DNA of 64,000 nucleotides. It comes from Legionella cardiaca (GTDB taxonomy: Bacteria > Pseudomonadota > Gammaproteobacteria > Legionellales > Legionellaceae). The position numbers and the translations under genes were made by a program. The DNA lies in contig NZ_CP119078.1 of assembly GCF_029026145.1 (NCBI RefSeq), positions 83,501-147,500 on the forward strand. Reading direction: 5' to 3'. Of the stretch, positions 35,382 through 46,081 are shown piece after piece. Positions within the stretch are counted from its first letter, which is position 1; each line of letters starts with the position of its first letter. The notes beneath the pieces are model-generated. The model made no database searches and was not told where the DNA came from. It saw only the letters and a list, made by a program, of their open reading frames with translations.

Positions 35382-36614
35382 ATGCCAGGACGCGTTTGTA
35401 TTTTATTAATGGATTCTTTAGGGATAGGAGCAAGCCTTGACGCAAATCGCTATGGCGATGAAGGAGCTAATACTTTCGGTCATATTCATATGGCTTGCAA
35501 TGAGAATCGTGCTGACAAGGAAGGATTACGTAGTGGATCTTTGCAGATTCCAAATCTAACCAAAATTGGTTTATATCACGCGGCAATAGCCAGCTCAGGT
35601 GAATCCTTGCTGGATTTGTCTACACTTGCTGAGCCAATTGGGTATTATGGCTATGCCGTTGAACAAAGTTTAGGAAAAGATACCCCTAGCGGCCACTGGG
35701 AGTTAGCTGGTGTTCCGGTACGTTTTGATTGGGGATATTTTCCTCATGAACAGCCTTGTTTTCCTAAAAAATTAGTTGATGAATTTATTAAAAGGGCCAA
35801 ATTGCCTGGTGTTTTAGGAGAAAAGCATGCTTCTGGAACGACCATCATTGACGAACTTGGTGAAGAGCATATTAAAACTGGAAAACCTATTCTTTATACT
35901 TCTGCTGATAGCGTGTTTCAAATTGCTGCCCATGAACAAAGCTTTGGATTGCAACGGTTATATGACATTTGTGAAATTGCGCGTGAATTAGTCGATGACT
36001 ATCAAATCGGCCGGGTTATTGCCAGGCCATTTGTTGGTTCTCCCGGTTCATTCGTCCGAACTGGCAATCGCCGAGACTATGCCACCTTGCCCCCTGCTCC
36101 AACGTTGTTAGACGAGCTAAAAAAGGCAGGCAGGGAAGTGATAGCCATTGGAAAAATTGCCGATATCTTTGCTCATCAAGGATTAACCCAAACTATCAAA
36201 GCTGATGGTAATATGGCCTTGTTTGACGCCACGCTTGCGGCAATGAAGACTGCTAAAGAAGGCAGTTTGATTTTTACCAATTTTGTAGATTTTGATTCCT
36301 CTTATGGGCATAGACGAGACGTTGCAGGTTATGCACATGCGTTAGAACAATTTGATGCTCGACTTCCAGAGTTGATGCAACTACTCAGAGCGGATGACCT
36401 TGTGATTATAGCTGCGGATCATGGTTGTGACCCAACCTGGCCAGGTTCGGATCATACTCGAGAGCATATTCCTGTTTTGGCGTTTGGTCCAGGTTGCAGC
36501 AGTCAATTTGTGGGACGACGAGATACTTTTGCTGATATCGGACAAACTATTGCTGAACACTTAGCTATTCAGCCCTTACTACATGGTGTATCTTTTATAA
36601 ATAGTTTGAAATAA
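35382..36614 (+). CDS. deoB: Phosphopentomutase
   Basis: Interconverts (deoxy)ribose-1-phosphate and -5-phosphate, linking nucleoside phosphorolysis to central carbon. The 410-residue protein is of the alkaline-phosphatase superfamily: '[15 protein letters not shown]' holds the first metal Asp, '[13 protein letters not shown]' the active-site Thr, '[13 protein letters not shown]' and '[20 protein letters not shown]' the other metal ligands. GAGGAATAAGA precedes the ATG. It is the last gene of the tdk-carrier-carrier-deoB block; no nucleoside phosphorylase is present in the window. Confidence 0.95.
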   Translation: MPGRVCILLMDSLGIGASLDANRYGDEGANTFGHIHMACNENRADKEGLRSGSLQIPNLTKIGLYHAAIASSGESLLDLSTLAEPIGYYGYAVEQSLGKDTPSGHWELAGVPVRFDWGYFPHEQPCFPKKLVDEFIKRAKLPGVLGEKHASGTTIIDELGEEHIKTGKPILYTSADSVFQIAAHEQSFGLQRLYDICEIARELVDDYQIGRVIARPFVGSPGSFVRTGNRRDYATLPPAPTLLDELKKAGREVIAIGKIADIFAHQGLTQTIKADGNMALFDATLAAMKTAKEGSLIFTNFVDFDSSYGHRRDVAGYAHALEQFDARLPELMQLLRADDLVIIAADHGCDPTWPGSDHTREHIPVLAFGPGCSSQFVGRRDTFADIGQTIAEHLAIQPLLHGVSFINSLK

Positions 36615-36695
36615 AGTATTAGGCCTCTAATAACATTACTCTTTCTATAAGACATTTTTTAACAAGATTTTATCGGGACACCTACGGAAAAATAC

Positions 36696-37148
36696 ATGAT
36701 CTACCCTGCTCCGTTTCTAAATTATTGTGCCTCAATTGATCTTAAGTTGACCTCCTTGCGCAAGACGGTGTTATTCATTTTATGGGTTGAGAAAAAGCCT
36801 CTGAAAGCTTATGAAATTTTAGAAAAACTTACGCGAATAAAGCAAAACGCCACGCCACCTTCTGTTTACCGTGTTCTTGACTATTTTGTAGAGGGAGGAG
36901 TGGTTCATAAAATTGAATCGATTCAATCTTACACACTTTGTCATGAACCTGAGAAGCATTTACCTTCTGAGATTTTGATGGTCTGTAGTAATTGCTATCA
37001 AGTGCAGGAAGTATATAGTACCACTATGCATAATATAGTGCAGAAGCTGGCGCAAGATAATCTTTTTTATCTTGGACAAGATACGATTGAATTAAAAGGA
37101 ATTTGCGAAAAATGCCACACCAATATTGAGCATTCTGCTTTTAAATAA
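36696..37148 (+). CDS. zur: Fur-family regulator, probably Zur
   Basis: A 150-residue Fur-family repressor: winged-helix recognition part 'ATPPSVYRVLDYFVEGGVVH', then the metal-binding dimerisation half with 'CHEPEKH', 'VCSNCYQVQEV' and 'GICEKCHTNIEH'. The two CxxC pairs form the structural zinc site of Zur/Fur proteins; the H-rich Fur signature HHDH is absent, and 'CHEPEKHLPSEILMVCSNC' matches Zur. It is monocistronic, upstream of hslVU, with no zinc transporter nearby. Confidence 0.8.
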   Translation: MIYPAPFLNYCASIDLKLTSLRKTVLFILWVEKKPLKAYEILEKLTRIKQNATPPSVYRVLDYFVEGGVVHKIESIQSYTLCHEPEKHLPSEILMVCSNCYQVQEVYSTTMHNIVQKLAQDNLFYLGQDTIELKGICEKCHTNIEHSAFK

Positions 37149-37228
37149 GAAAAAATTCTTAGCGGTCCATTGATTTTTTTTTTCTCATCCCCATCTAAAG
37201 CCCATTCTGTCTTTAACAAGGATATATT

Positions 37229-37774
37229 TTGGAGCAATATCGCGGCACAACCATCCTCTCCGTCAGACGAGGTAATAAAGTTGTAATTGGTGGCGATGGA
37301 CAAGTCACCTTGGGAAACACTGTCATGAAAGGCAATGCCCGCAAGGTTCGACGTCTCTATAAAGATAAAGTCATTGCTGGTTTTGCCGGTGGTACAGCAG
37401 ATGCTTTTACGCTTTTTGAACGCTTTGAACGAAAGCTTGAAATGCATCAAGGACATTTAGTACGTGCGGCTGTGGAATTAGCTAAAGATTGGCGAACTGA
37501 CAAAATTTTACGTCGGTTAGAAGCACTTTTAGCGGTTGCAGATACTACGTCCTCTTTAATTATTACCGGTAATGGGGATGTAATTGAACCTGAAGAAGGG
37601 TTAATTGCAATTGGTTCTGGTGGCCCCTTTGCACAGTCTGCGGCTCGTGCATTGTTGGCAAATACCAAATTATCGGCGATGGAAATCGTGCAAAAAAGTT
37701 TAGCCATTGCCGCTGACATTTGCATTTATACCAACCACAATTTAACTATTGAAGAATTGGATAGCGAACAGTGA
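37229..37774 (+). CDS. hslV: ATP-dependent protease peptidase subunit HslV
   Basis: Proteolytic core of the HslUV (ClpQY) protease. The 181-residue protein starts with TTG 37229 (AAGGA upstream) and reads [14 protein letters not shown]. The N-terminal catalytic Thr is the first T of TTILSVRR, so a six-residue leader must be removed; many HslV proteins have only the initiator Met there. '[20 protein letters not shown]' and '[16 protein letters not shown]' are family signatures. It overlaps hslU by four bases (GTGA), implying coupled translation. Confidence 0.95.
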   Translation: MEQYRGTTILSVRRGNKVVIGGDGQVTLGNTVMKGNARKVRRLYKDKVIAGFAGGTADAFTLFERFERKLEMHQGHLVRAAVELAKDWRTDKILRRLEALLAVADTTSSLIITGNGDVIEPEEGLIAIGSGGPFAQSAARALLANTKLSAMEIVQKSLAIAADICIYTNHNLTIEELDSEQ

Positions 37775-39108
37775 ATAACACAGTAATGATGACTCCTCGT
37801 GAGATAGTACAAGAATTAGATAAACATATTATCGGCCAGGATGAGGCGAAAAGAGCCGTTGCCATTGCGTTACGAAATCGTTGGCGCCGGATGCAAATTA
37901 AAGATCCTGTTTTACGCAATGAAATTATGCCTAAAAATATTTTAATGATAGGGCCAACCGGTGTAGGTAAAACAGAAATTGCAAGAAGACTGGCAAAATT
38001 AGCAAAGGCTCCCTTTCTTAAGGTTGAAGCAACTAAATTTACTGAAGTGGGGTATGTTGGACGTGATGTTGATTCTATTCTTCGCGATTTAATTGATATT
38101 GCTGTTAAACAGGAACGTGAATCAGCAATGAAGAAAGTAGAGCATTTGGCCGAAGATGCGGCAGAAGAGCGAATCTTGGATGTGTTATTACCTCCTGCAA
38201 GAATCGGCTTGACCGCGAGTGAAAAAGATTCGTCAACCCGCCAGATTTTCCGTAAGCAATTACGTGAAGGTGCACTTGATAATAATGAAATTGAAATTGA
38301 ATTATCTGCTTCCCAAGTGGGTGTGGAAATTATGGCTCCTCCTGGCATGGAAGAAATGACAAATCAGTTGCAGTCTATGTTTCAGCAGATGGGTTCCGGT
38401 CGCACCAAAATGCGTAAATTGACTATCGCCAAGGCAATGAAGATCTTGCGTGAGGAAGAGGCGTCCAAATTAATTAATGAAGAAGATATAAAAACTCGTG
38501 CTATTGAAAATGTCGAGCAAAATGGCATTGTCTTTATTGATGAGTTGGATAAAGTGGCAAAACGGGCCGAACATGGCGGTGGTGGTGATGTGTCACGTGA
38601 AGGGGTACAACGCGATCTCTTGCCATTGGTTGAAGGAACTACAGTATCCACGAAATACGGTATGATTAAGTCTGATCATATCCTGTTTATTGCTTCAGGT
38701 GCCTTTCATGTAGCCAAGCCTTCGGATTTAATTGCTGAATTACAAGGACGCTTACCTATTCGTGTTGAACTTTCAGCCTTAAGTGTTGAAGATTTTGTAA
38801 GGATTTTAACTGAACCAAGCGCATCTTTAACTGAGCAGTATGCTGCACTTATGGCGACTGAAGGTTTGGAATTGACCTTTGACCCATCTGGTATTCGTCG
38901 TATTGCAGAAGTTGCCTGGAAAGTTAATGAGCGTACCGAGAATATTGGTGCTCGACGATTATATACGGTGATGGAACGTCTACTGGAAGTAATCTCTTTC
39001 GAGGCCACTGATAAGGCAGGAGAAACTGTTCATGTTGATGCTGCTTATGTTGAGAAACATCTAGGTAAATTAGTGGATGATGATGATTTAACGCGTTATA
39101 TTTTATAA
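37771..39108 (+). CDS. hslU: ATP-dependent protease ATPase subunit HslU
   Basis: AAA+ unfoldase that feeds HslV. 445 residues: '[20 protein letters not shown]' at the N-terminus, Walker A '[20 protein letters not shown]', the pore motif '[12 protein letters not shown]', Walker B '[13 protein letters not shown]', sensor '[14 protein letters not shown]' and the C-terminal 'DDLTRYIL', which inserts into HslV. The start is GTG 37771 inside the hslV stop (ATG 37786/37789 are alternatives). It ends before a symmetrical terminator. Confidence 0.96.
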   Translation: MNNTVMMTPREIVQELDKHIIGQDEAKRAVAIALRNRWRRMQIKDPVLRNEIMPKNILMIGPTGVGKTEIARRLAKLAKAPFLKVEATKFTEVGYVGRDVDSILRDLIDIAVKQERESAMKKVEHLAEDAAEERILDVLLPPARIGLTASEKDSSTRQIFRKQLREGALDNNEIEIELSASQVGVEIMAPPGMEEMTNQLQSMFQQMGSGRTKMRKLTIAKAMKILREEEASKLINEEDIKTRAIENVEQNGIVFIDELDKVAKRAEHGGGGDVSREGVQRDLLPLVEGTTVSTKYGMIKSDHILFIASGAFHVAKPSDLIAELQGRLPIRVELSALSVEDFVRILTEPSASLTEQYAALMATEGLELTFDPSGIRRIAEVAWKVNERTENIGARRLYTVMERLLEVISFEATDKAGETVHVDAAYVEKHLGKLVDDDDLTRYIL

Positions 39109-39128
39109 GAAATTTGAAGTTGAAAGTA

Positions 39129-39155
39129 AAAATGGGTTGCATTGCAACCCATTTT
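39129..39155. terminator. Bidirectional terminator between hslU and the convergent gene
   Basis: AAAATGGGTTGC (39129-39140) pairs perfectly with GCAACCCATTTT (39144-39155) around a three-base loop, with A-rich and T-rich edges. It can serve both hslU (rightward) and the gene at 39177 (leftward). Confidence 0.75.
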
Positions 39156-39176
39156 AGATGCGAGAGCAAAAGCAAA

Positions 39177-40952
39177 TTAAAAAGCAAACTCTTGAGAGTG
39201 TAAATCAGCCTCCGCTTCCGTTTTAGTTGCTTTTGCAAGGGCTTGAATTTCATTTTCAACCGGTGACGGTTTAAAGAAATAGTTAGCCGCAGCTAAACCT
39301 GAACCAAGTCCAACAGCGCCACTGGCCAGCGTTGCAGCAGCTATTGCTCCTTTAAGACCACCAATGAAAGCTCCAACACCTGCTGTAGCGAGCGCACCTG
39401 GACCTGAAATGGCACCAACAGCCAATCCAATTGCAATACCCGCTGCTGCACCGATAATTGCACCTACTAGGGTGGCAGCAATGCAAACTATAGCGCCAAT
39501 AATTATTTTGGCACCTAAATTCCAATTTCTACCTAAGCGTATGTTTTCTTTCGCGTATTTGTCAGTAGCCTCGATGATTTCTAGAGGATTAGTTTTTTCC
39601 AGAATATCTTTAATAAAGATTGTTGTATTATGAGCAATTTTAATTGCCTTGGAGGCGTCAATTTCTTCCAGTGATTTACCAGCCTGGATCTCAGCTTCGA
39701 GTTCAGAAAGCAATACTAGTTTTAAAGCTTGGAGATTACCAAGGAGTGGATTATATTGGGAAAGTTCGGCGATGGTTCTTTCCAGCTCAATTAAATAAGA
39801 ATTTAAGCTCATGAAATTGATTGCTTTATTAAGTTGCTTATCCTGTACCGAAGCCTGAACGAAGTAGGCTTTGCATTGAGCACGATAGTCTTCTGTTGTT
39901 AATGTACCATATAGATATCGTTGAGAAATGTTGCGAATCTGTTCAACGAAAGCTTGCTTATCTTTATTCTTTACAAGGAAATTATCTAAGGCCAAGGTAA
40001 GATCACAATAATGCTCAAAATTATCTTTGCGATAGTTATAATCAGGTTGGGTTGTACCGTACAGAATATGGTTAGGTATTTGCCGTTTGAGTAAAGCATG
40101 GCGCCAATTAATTGCATCAATATCAGTTTTTGCAGCATTATTGGCTATGAGCTTGCCGCCAAAATGTAGATCTCTTTCCCCAAATGGCATCTCGCGTGCC
40201 CTGGCCCAAGGAAGTAGTCTTTCGTAAGCGTCAATTTGTTGTTCATCTAAGGACTTACTCCCCACAGTATAGGGTAGTTGGTGTCCATCATCTTTTAATA
40301 TTGCTAATGTTTTTGCATTTCCCAGCATTAGCAAGGGTTCATGAAACTCAATTTCACGATTTGCTTCCCATGCTCTTTGTTGTACATCATGATAACCAGG
40401 TAAAGTTTCTATCTCGACTTTTGTCCTGTAATGAAACTTCGGTACCAAGGCATCGAAAGCCAGAGGAATAATGGGCTTTTCTTGTAAGGTAATAAAAACT
40501 TTTTTAACAATGTCGCACTCACTTAAATCGTGAACCAGGTTCGCACTTGCCAAATTTCCAGCAAATTTCGTGGTTATTTGAAAATTGCCAGGTACAGGAT
40601 CACGGAAGTCGGCAGTAATTTCTATCATGCCCTTTAATTCAGGATCAGCTTGAATTTTCTTAATAGCGATTAACGCAGAAAGTACACCACGAGAATGCGC
40701 AATCAAATTAAGTTGGATGGGCTCGGTTAACTTGAGTCGTTTCAGCTCGGCAATAAATGCATCGGCTTGCTCCTCAACCCCATAAGAAAAGGCACCACCA
40801 CCATGCACTTGACAGCCATCATAACCAAAAATTTTGGTGTCATTTGAAACATTAGCGATGATATGTTGATAACTTGCGTCACCACCCTCATAAAGGCTAG
40901 AGCCTGTGCTATAACCCGTGCCACAAAAAAATCCAATGATATGTTTTGTCAT
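39177..40952 (-). CDS. Alpha/beta-hydrolase-like protein with hydrophobic C-terminal region, effector candidate
   Basis: A 591-residue protein without signal peptide. The N-terminus 'IIGFFCGTGYSTG' and 'IQLNLIAHSRGVLSALIAIK' resemble a lipase fold, with the nucleophile elbow A-H-S87-R-G (AxSxG instead of GxSxG); DUF2235/Tle1-like phospholipases share this opening and elbow. Possible Asp and His partners lie in 'FRDPVPGNF' and 'HDVQQRAW'/'GYHD', unproven. Residues about 480-555 are Gly/Ala/Ile-rich with several potential membrane helices, and a short charged tail ends 'LHSQEFAF'. A lipase head and membrane-inserting tail suggest a host-targeted effector. It is monocistronic and ends at the shared terminator. 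Confidence 0.6.
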   Translation of the reverse strand: MTKHIIGFFCGTGYSTGSSLYEGGDASYQHIIANVSNDTKIFGYDGCQVHGGGAFSYGVEEQADAFIAELKRLKLTEPIQLNLIAHSRGVLSALIAIKKIQADPELKGMIEITADFRDPVPGNFQITTKFAGNLASANLVHDLSECDIVKKVFITLQEKPIIPLAFDALVPKFHYRTKVEIETLPGYHDVQQRAWEANREIEFHEPLLMLGNAKTLAILKDDGHQLPYTVGSKSLDEQQIDAYERLLPWARAREMPFGERDLHFGGKLIANNAAKTDIDAINWRHALLKRQIPNHILYGTTQPDYNYRKDNFEHYCDLTLALDNFLVKNKDKQAFVEQIRNISQRYLYGTLTTEDYRAQCKAYFVQASVQDKQLNKAINFMSLNSYLIELERTIAELSQYNPLLGNLQALKLVLLSELEAEIQAGKSLEEIDASKAIKIAHNTTIFIKDILEKTNPLEIIEATDKYAKENIRLGRNWNLGAKIIIGAIVCIAATLVGAIIGAAAGIAIGLAVGAISGPGALATAGVGAFIGGLKGAIAAATLASGAVGLGSGLAAANYFFKPSPVENEIQALAKATKTEAEADLHSQEFAF

Positions 40953-41152
40953 ATTTTTTTGAGTTTGGAAAAGGTGCCCTATATTTTAAACAACGTAACT
41001 TAGAATAATATTAAGTCGAATAAAAATGGCTCTTTTTTTATTTAGTAAATTTGCTCAGAATGCATGAATTTGCATTTTATTGTAAATATTTATCGCAAAA
41101 TTGTTAAGATTATGTGTATAATGCAGCCAATCTTGATTAACGAAGTACTATC

Positions 41153-42841
41153 GTGATTGCCGTATTAGAAGCTTATCGTGCAGGCTTATTGCAGCGCCAA
41201 CATTGGTTACGCAATATTATTTCAGGGGTTATTGTCGGCGTGGTGGCTTTGCCACTTGCTATGGCATTTGCTATCGCTTCTGGTGCAAAACCAGAACAAG
41301 GCCTTTATACTGCTATTGTTGCCGGCCTCTTGGTTTCCTTACTTGGTGGCAGTCGTTTGCAAATTGCAGGCCCTACTGGAGCCTTCATTGTTATTCTTTC
41401 AGGCATTACAGCAAAATATGGTATAGAGGGGTTGCAAATTGCAACCTTGATGGCTGGTGTTATCTTGCTTCTCTTAGGGTTAATACGTTTAGGTACAATC
41501 ATTAAATTCATCCCTGATCCGGTTATTGTTGGATTTACGGCAGGCATTGCAGTCATTATCTGGGTTGGTCAGTGGAAGGATTTCTTCGGGTTACCAGCTG
41601 TTTCTGGCACTCATTTTCATGAAAAGCTGTGGCATCTTTTACAAGTTTTTCCTCAGCTTAACTTAACCACGACAGCACTCGCTCTCGTGTCTTTGTTAAT
41701 TGTAAAATACTCATTTAAGTTGCCGGGGTTGAAACGCGTTCCAGGACCTTTAGTGGCATTGGTGGTTGCAACAAGTTTGCAAGCGATTTTCCATTTTGAA
41801 GGTGTGGCAACGATCGGCAGTACTTTTGGTGGTATTCCGCAAGGCTTACCTAGTTTTCATTGGCCTGAAATAACCTTTGCTCGTTTAAATGAATTAATGG
41901 GACCTGCTTTTGCTATTGCCATGTTGGGTGCTATTGAATCATTACTTTCTGCTGTAGTGGCTGATGGTATGGCAGGAACCCGTCATAATTCTAATCAGGA
42001 GTTAATTGGACAGGGAATTGCAAATATAGCAGCGCCACTATTTGGCGGCTTTGCGGCAACAGGTGCAATTGCCCGAACGGCCACCAATATTCGTAATGGC
42101 GGTAGTAGTCCTTTAGCTGGGATTGTACATACAATAACCCTATTAGTAATTATTATTTTCCTTGCACCACTAGCGGTTAATGTTCCTTTGGCTGCACTTG
42201 CGGCTATTTTATTCGTTGTTGCATGGAATATGAGTGAAGCACGTCATTTTGTAAAAATGATTAAGCGTGCTCCACGTGCTGATGTGGCGATTTTATTAAC
42301 AACTTTTGTTTTAACCATTGGACTTGACCTGGTAATTGCCGTTTATGTAGGAGTCTTGTTGGCAATCTTACAATTTTTACGACGTATGGTTTCCAGTGTT
42401 GAAGTTCAAGCAATGAGTGACCAAGACTTGCAGCAGGAATTTAAGAATCAGGGATTAAATGTCTTGCCGAAAGATATTTTGGTTTATACAGTAGATGGTC
42501 CATTTTTCTTTGGTGCAGCCGAAAAGTTTGAACAGGCATTAGAAAATACTCATACTGAACCTAAAGCCTTAATTATTCGCCTTGGTTGGGTCCCTTTTAT
42601 GGATATCACCGGCCTGCAAACTCTAGAGGAAGTGATTTCTAATTTGCGACAACGTCAGGTGCGCGTTTTGTTAACTGGAGCTACTTCTACGGTCCAAAGC
42701 AAGTTTGAAAAAGCAGGTATTATTACCTTGGTCGGTAAGGAGAATATTGTGCCTGAATTTTCCCAGGCTCTTAAGCTCTGTTCCCAACTATTACCACCCG
42801 CTGTCATATCACTTGAACCGAATCCCCAGGGACTTGGTTAA
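41153..42841 (+). CDS. SulP-family anion transporter with STAS domain
   Basis: A 562-residue SulP/SLC26 protein: 'GVIVGVVALPLAMAFAIASG' (first helices), 'GLLVSLLGGSRLQIAGPTGA' (substrate-site signature), 11-14 helices, then a cytoplasmic STAS domain from about residue 443 ('DILVYTVDGPFFFGAAEKF' and 'LGWVPFMDITGLQTLEEVI'). It may move sulfate, bicarbonate or C4-dicarboxylates; the family does not allow a choice. The frame starts at GTG 41153. A TATAAT box at 41117-41122 could be its -10. Its last 38 bp overlap the convergent YihY-like gene. Confidence 0.9.
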   Translation: MIAVLEAYRAGLLQRQHWLRNIISGVIVGVVALPLAMAFAIASGAKPEQGLYTAIVAGLLVSLLGGSRLQIAGPTGAFIVILSGITAKYGIEGLQIATLMAGVILLLLGLIRLGTIIKFIPDPVIVGFTAGIAVIIWVGQWKDFFGLPAVSGTHFHEKLWHLLQVFPQLNLTTTALALVSLLIVKYSFKLPGLKRVPGPLVALVVATSLQAIFHFEGVATIGSTFGGIPQGLPSFHWPEITFARLNELMGPAFAIAMLGAIESLLSAVVADGMAGTRHNSNQELIGQGIANIAAPLFGGFAATGAIARTATNIRNGGSSPLAGIVHTITLLVIIIFLAPLAVNVPLAALAAILFVVAWNMSEARHFVKMIKRAPRADVAILLTTFVLTIGLDLVIAVYVGVLLAILQFLRRMVSSVEVQAMSDQDLQQEFKNQGLNVLPKDILVYTVDGPFFFGAAEKFEQALENTHTEPKALIIRLGWVPFMDITGLQTLEEVISNLRQRQVRVLLTGATSTVQSKFEKAGIITLVGKENIVPEFSQALKLCSQLLPPAVISLEPNPQGLG

Positions 42842-44126
42842 AAAGTTGGTTTAAATTAATGGCTAAAGCTTTTTGCAGTTCAATATCTGTTTTGTCGAGC
42901 ACATTGCGCCAGGGAGCGGCATGAATCGATTCTTCTCTTTCTAATTCAGAATGTGTTGGTAAACGATAAGGTAAATGTTGAGTTAGCCAGTATAGGCTAA
43001 CTTGATTTAAGTCACGACTTAACATTAATTCGTCTGCCTCAGTGTTATGAATAAGCTCCAGGCGTATTAATTCATTAATCATGTCATCAACGTTCACGGC
43101 AAAGGGCTGTGTACTGGCCGAAATTAATGCTTCTCTTGTTAAACCGCGTCCTGCTTTTTGCGCTAGCCAAAGTTTATACAACCAAAGTAGGGCATGAGAA
43201 AAACCTTCAATCGGTATTCCTGGACGCCGTTTATAATGGACTGAAAGAGCATAACTTATTTCCGCACCAAGAAGGGTAATCACCCAAACCCAATAAACCC
43301 AAACGAAAAAAATGGGCACGGTTGCGAAAGCACCATACAATAATTGGTAAGTGTTATATTGGGCCAAATAATAGGCAAAAGCTTGTTTTGCAGACTCAAA
43401 TAAAATGGCAGCGACCACGGCACCCCATAAACCATGAAGAATTTTAACTGGGCAATTAGGTACCACGACATATAAAAAGGTGAACCCCACAAGAGATAAC
43501 AAAAATGGAATACTATTGAGAAGAATTAAAGGGGCATGATATCCGCGAATGAAAGGTATTGATAAAATATAAGAACTTACGACGAGGCTTAAGCCCAGGA
43601 GTATTGGTGCTAATGATAAAATCGCCCAATAAAGTAAGAAGGCTGAAACTCCTTTTCTGGCGGTATGGGCTTTCCAAATTCTATTCATGGCTTTTTCTAT
43701 GGTTACCATAACCAATAAGGCGGTTACAAATAAAAACACCACTCCCCAAATTGATAATTTTGAAACTTGCGCTGAGAATTGTTGCAAATAATCCTGAATA
43801 ATTTTTCCTGTTGCTGGAACAAAATTATCAAAGATAAAATCTTGGATGGGACCTGATAAATTCTGGAATACCGGGAATGAGGATAGCAGCGCAAGACCGA
43901 CGCTCATTAAAGGCACTACTGCAAGAAGACTCGTGAAGGCCAGCGCTGAGGCTCTGTAGGTACAATCGTCTTTAATAAAGTGTTCTATTACAAACAAAAT
44001 AAAGCGTTTTGCTTCCTGAAATTTTATGAAGCTTTTATTTTTCAAATCCTTGAAAAAGTTAGCTAATTGCATCCTCAATCTCGTTGCTAAATTATTTTGC
44101 TGTTCAATAGTTGGGCGTGTCCTCAT
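42804..44126 (-). CDS. YihY/virulence factor BrkB-family membrane protein
   Basis: A 440-residue inner-membrane protein of the UPF0761/YihY family: 'CTYRASALAFTSLLAVVPLM' (start of the first membrane hairpin), six helices over residues about 50-305, and 'VPNCPVKILHGLWGAVVAAI', 'YNTYQLLYGAFATVPIFFVW', 'LLGAEISYAL' motifs. A soluble C-terminal tail of about 130 residues follows, longer than in E. coli YihY. ATG 44126, with an upstream GGGACGGA, is preferred to TTG 44159. Function is not established; the old RNase BN label is wrong for the family. The stop lies inside the sulP-like 3' end. Confidence 0.85.
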   Translation of the reverse strand: MRTRPTIEQQNNLATRLRMQLANFFKDLKNKSFIKFQEAKRFILFVIEHFIKDDCTYRASALAFTSLLAVVPLMSVGLALLSSFPVFQNLSGPIQDFIFDNFVPATGKIIQDYLQQFSAQVSKLSIWGVVFLFVTALLVMVTIEKAMNRIWKAHTARKGVSAFLLYWAILSLAPILLGLSLVVSSYILSIPFIRGYHAPLILLNSIPFLLSLVGFTFLYVVVPNCPVKILHGLWGAVVAAILFESAKQAFAYYLAQYNTYQLLYGAFATVPIFFVWVYWVWVITLLGAEISYALSVHYKRRPGIPIEGFSHALLWLYKLWLAQKAGRGLTREALISASTQPFAVNVDDMINELIRLELIHNTEADELMLSRDLNQVSLYWLTQHLPYRLPTHSELEREESIHAAPWRNVLDKTDIELQKALAINLNQLFNQVPGDSVQVI

Positions 44127-44351
44127 TGAGAATCCGTCCCGGATTTCATAGTGATTCAAAATCTATTGCATAACATAAGCCAGAATAGCTAAGTTATAAA
44201 AGAGATCCTATATTTTTTTACTAAAACCCCCGAAATTCTTTGGTATGCAGATTCAAAAAATCATTGTTTTATTTCTTTTTAACAGAGTAATCATTGATTT
44301 ATTAAAAATTTTAAAGGATTCTTAGCCAAATTGGTGCTTAAGGAACGCAAA

Positions 44352-45282
<931 letters not shown>

Positions 45283-45298
45283 TGTATAGGTGAAAGCT

Positions 45299-46081
45299 GT
45301 GAAGGTAATTACTTTTAATGCAAATGGGGTGCGAGCTGCTGCTCGTAATGGGTTTTATGATTGGTTGGCTACTCAAGATGTCGATTTTGTTTGTATACAG
45401 GAAACAAAAGCACAGATGAGTGAGTCTTCAGAACTCCCTTACTGTCCCCAAGGTTATTATTGCCAATATTACGATGCACAAAAAAAAGGTTACAGCGGTG
45501 TGGCAATCTATGCGCGACATAAACCACTGAAAGTTGTAAAAGGGCTGGGTTTTGACTATTGTGACAATGAGGGGCGTTATCTGCAATTTGATTATCCAAA
45601 ATTGAGTATCGTTTCTCTTTATCTACCTTCTGGTACCAGTGGCGAAATTCGTCAGGCTGTAAAATACGATTTTTTAGAGCGTTTTGCTAAGCACTTGATC
45701 AATTTAAAAAAAGAAGGGCGGGAGCTAATTCTTTGTGGGGATTACAATATTGCTCATAAAAAAGTTGATTTAAAAAATTGGCGTGGCAATCAAAAAAACT
45801 CAGGATTTTTGCCAGAAGAAAGGGCATGGATGGACGAACTCTTTGGTGCAATGGGTTTTATTGATGCTTTTCGCGTAGTAAATCAACAAGAAGAACAATA
45901 TACGTGGTGGTCTTATCGCAGCCCCACAGCAAGAGAGAAAAATGTTGGTTGGAGAATTGATTATCAGGTCATTACACCAGGTTTAACAAATAGTGTGGCA
46001 AATGCCACCGTGTTTCGTGATGTACGTTGGTCTGATCATGCACCATTAATGATTGAATATACGGGGGATTGGTATGCTTAA
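45299..46081 (+). CDS. xthA: Exodeoxyribonuclease III-family AP endonuclease, first copy
   Basis: Mg-dependent AP endonuclease/3'-5' exonuclease. 260 residues with 'VKVITFNANGVRAAARNGFY', the catalytic Glu in 'CIQETKAQ', 'LCGDYNIAHKKVDL', 'WWSYRSPTAREKNVGWRIDY' and the terminal 'SDHAPLMIEY'. The start is GTG 45299, with AGGTGA 7 bp before; GTG 45290 is a poorer choice. Its sequence differs clearly from the second copy, so the pair is an old duplication or a distinct subfamily rather than a recent tandem copy. Stop and the next start overlap. Confidence 0.9.
   Translation: MKVITFNANGVRAAARNGFYDWLATQDVDFVCIQETKAQMSESSELPYCPQGYYCQYYDAQKKGYSGVAIYARHKPLKVVKGLGFDYCDNEGRYLQFDYPKLSIVSLYLPSGTSGEIRQAVKYDFLERFAKHLINLKKEGRELILCGDYNIAHKKVDLKNWRGNQKNSGFLPEERAWMDELFGAMGFIDAFRVVNQQEEQYTWWSYRSPTAREKNVGWRIDYQVITPGLTNSVANATVFRDVRWSDHAPLMIEYTGDWYA

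Noticed and set aside
41117..41122. Full promoter for the SulP gene
   Set aside because: TATAAT is good, but no -35 box lies at 16-18 bp, so I mention it only as a possible -10.
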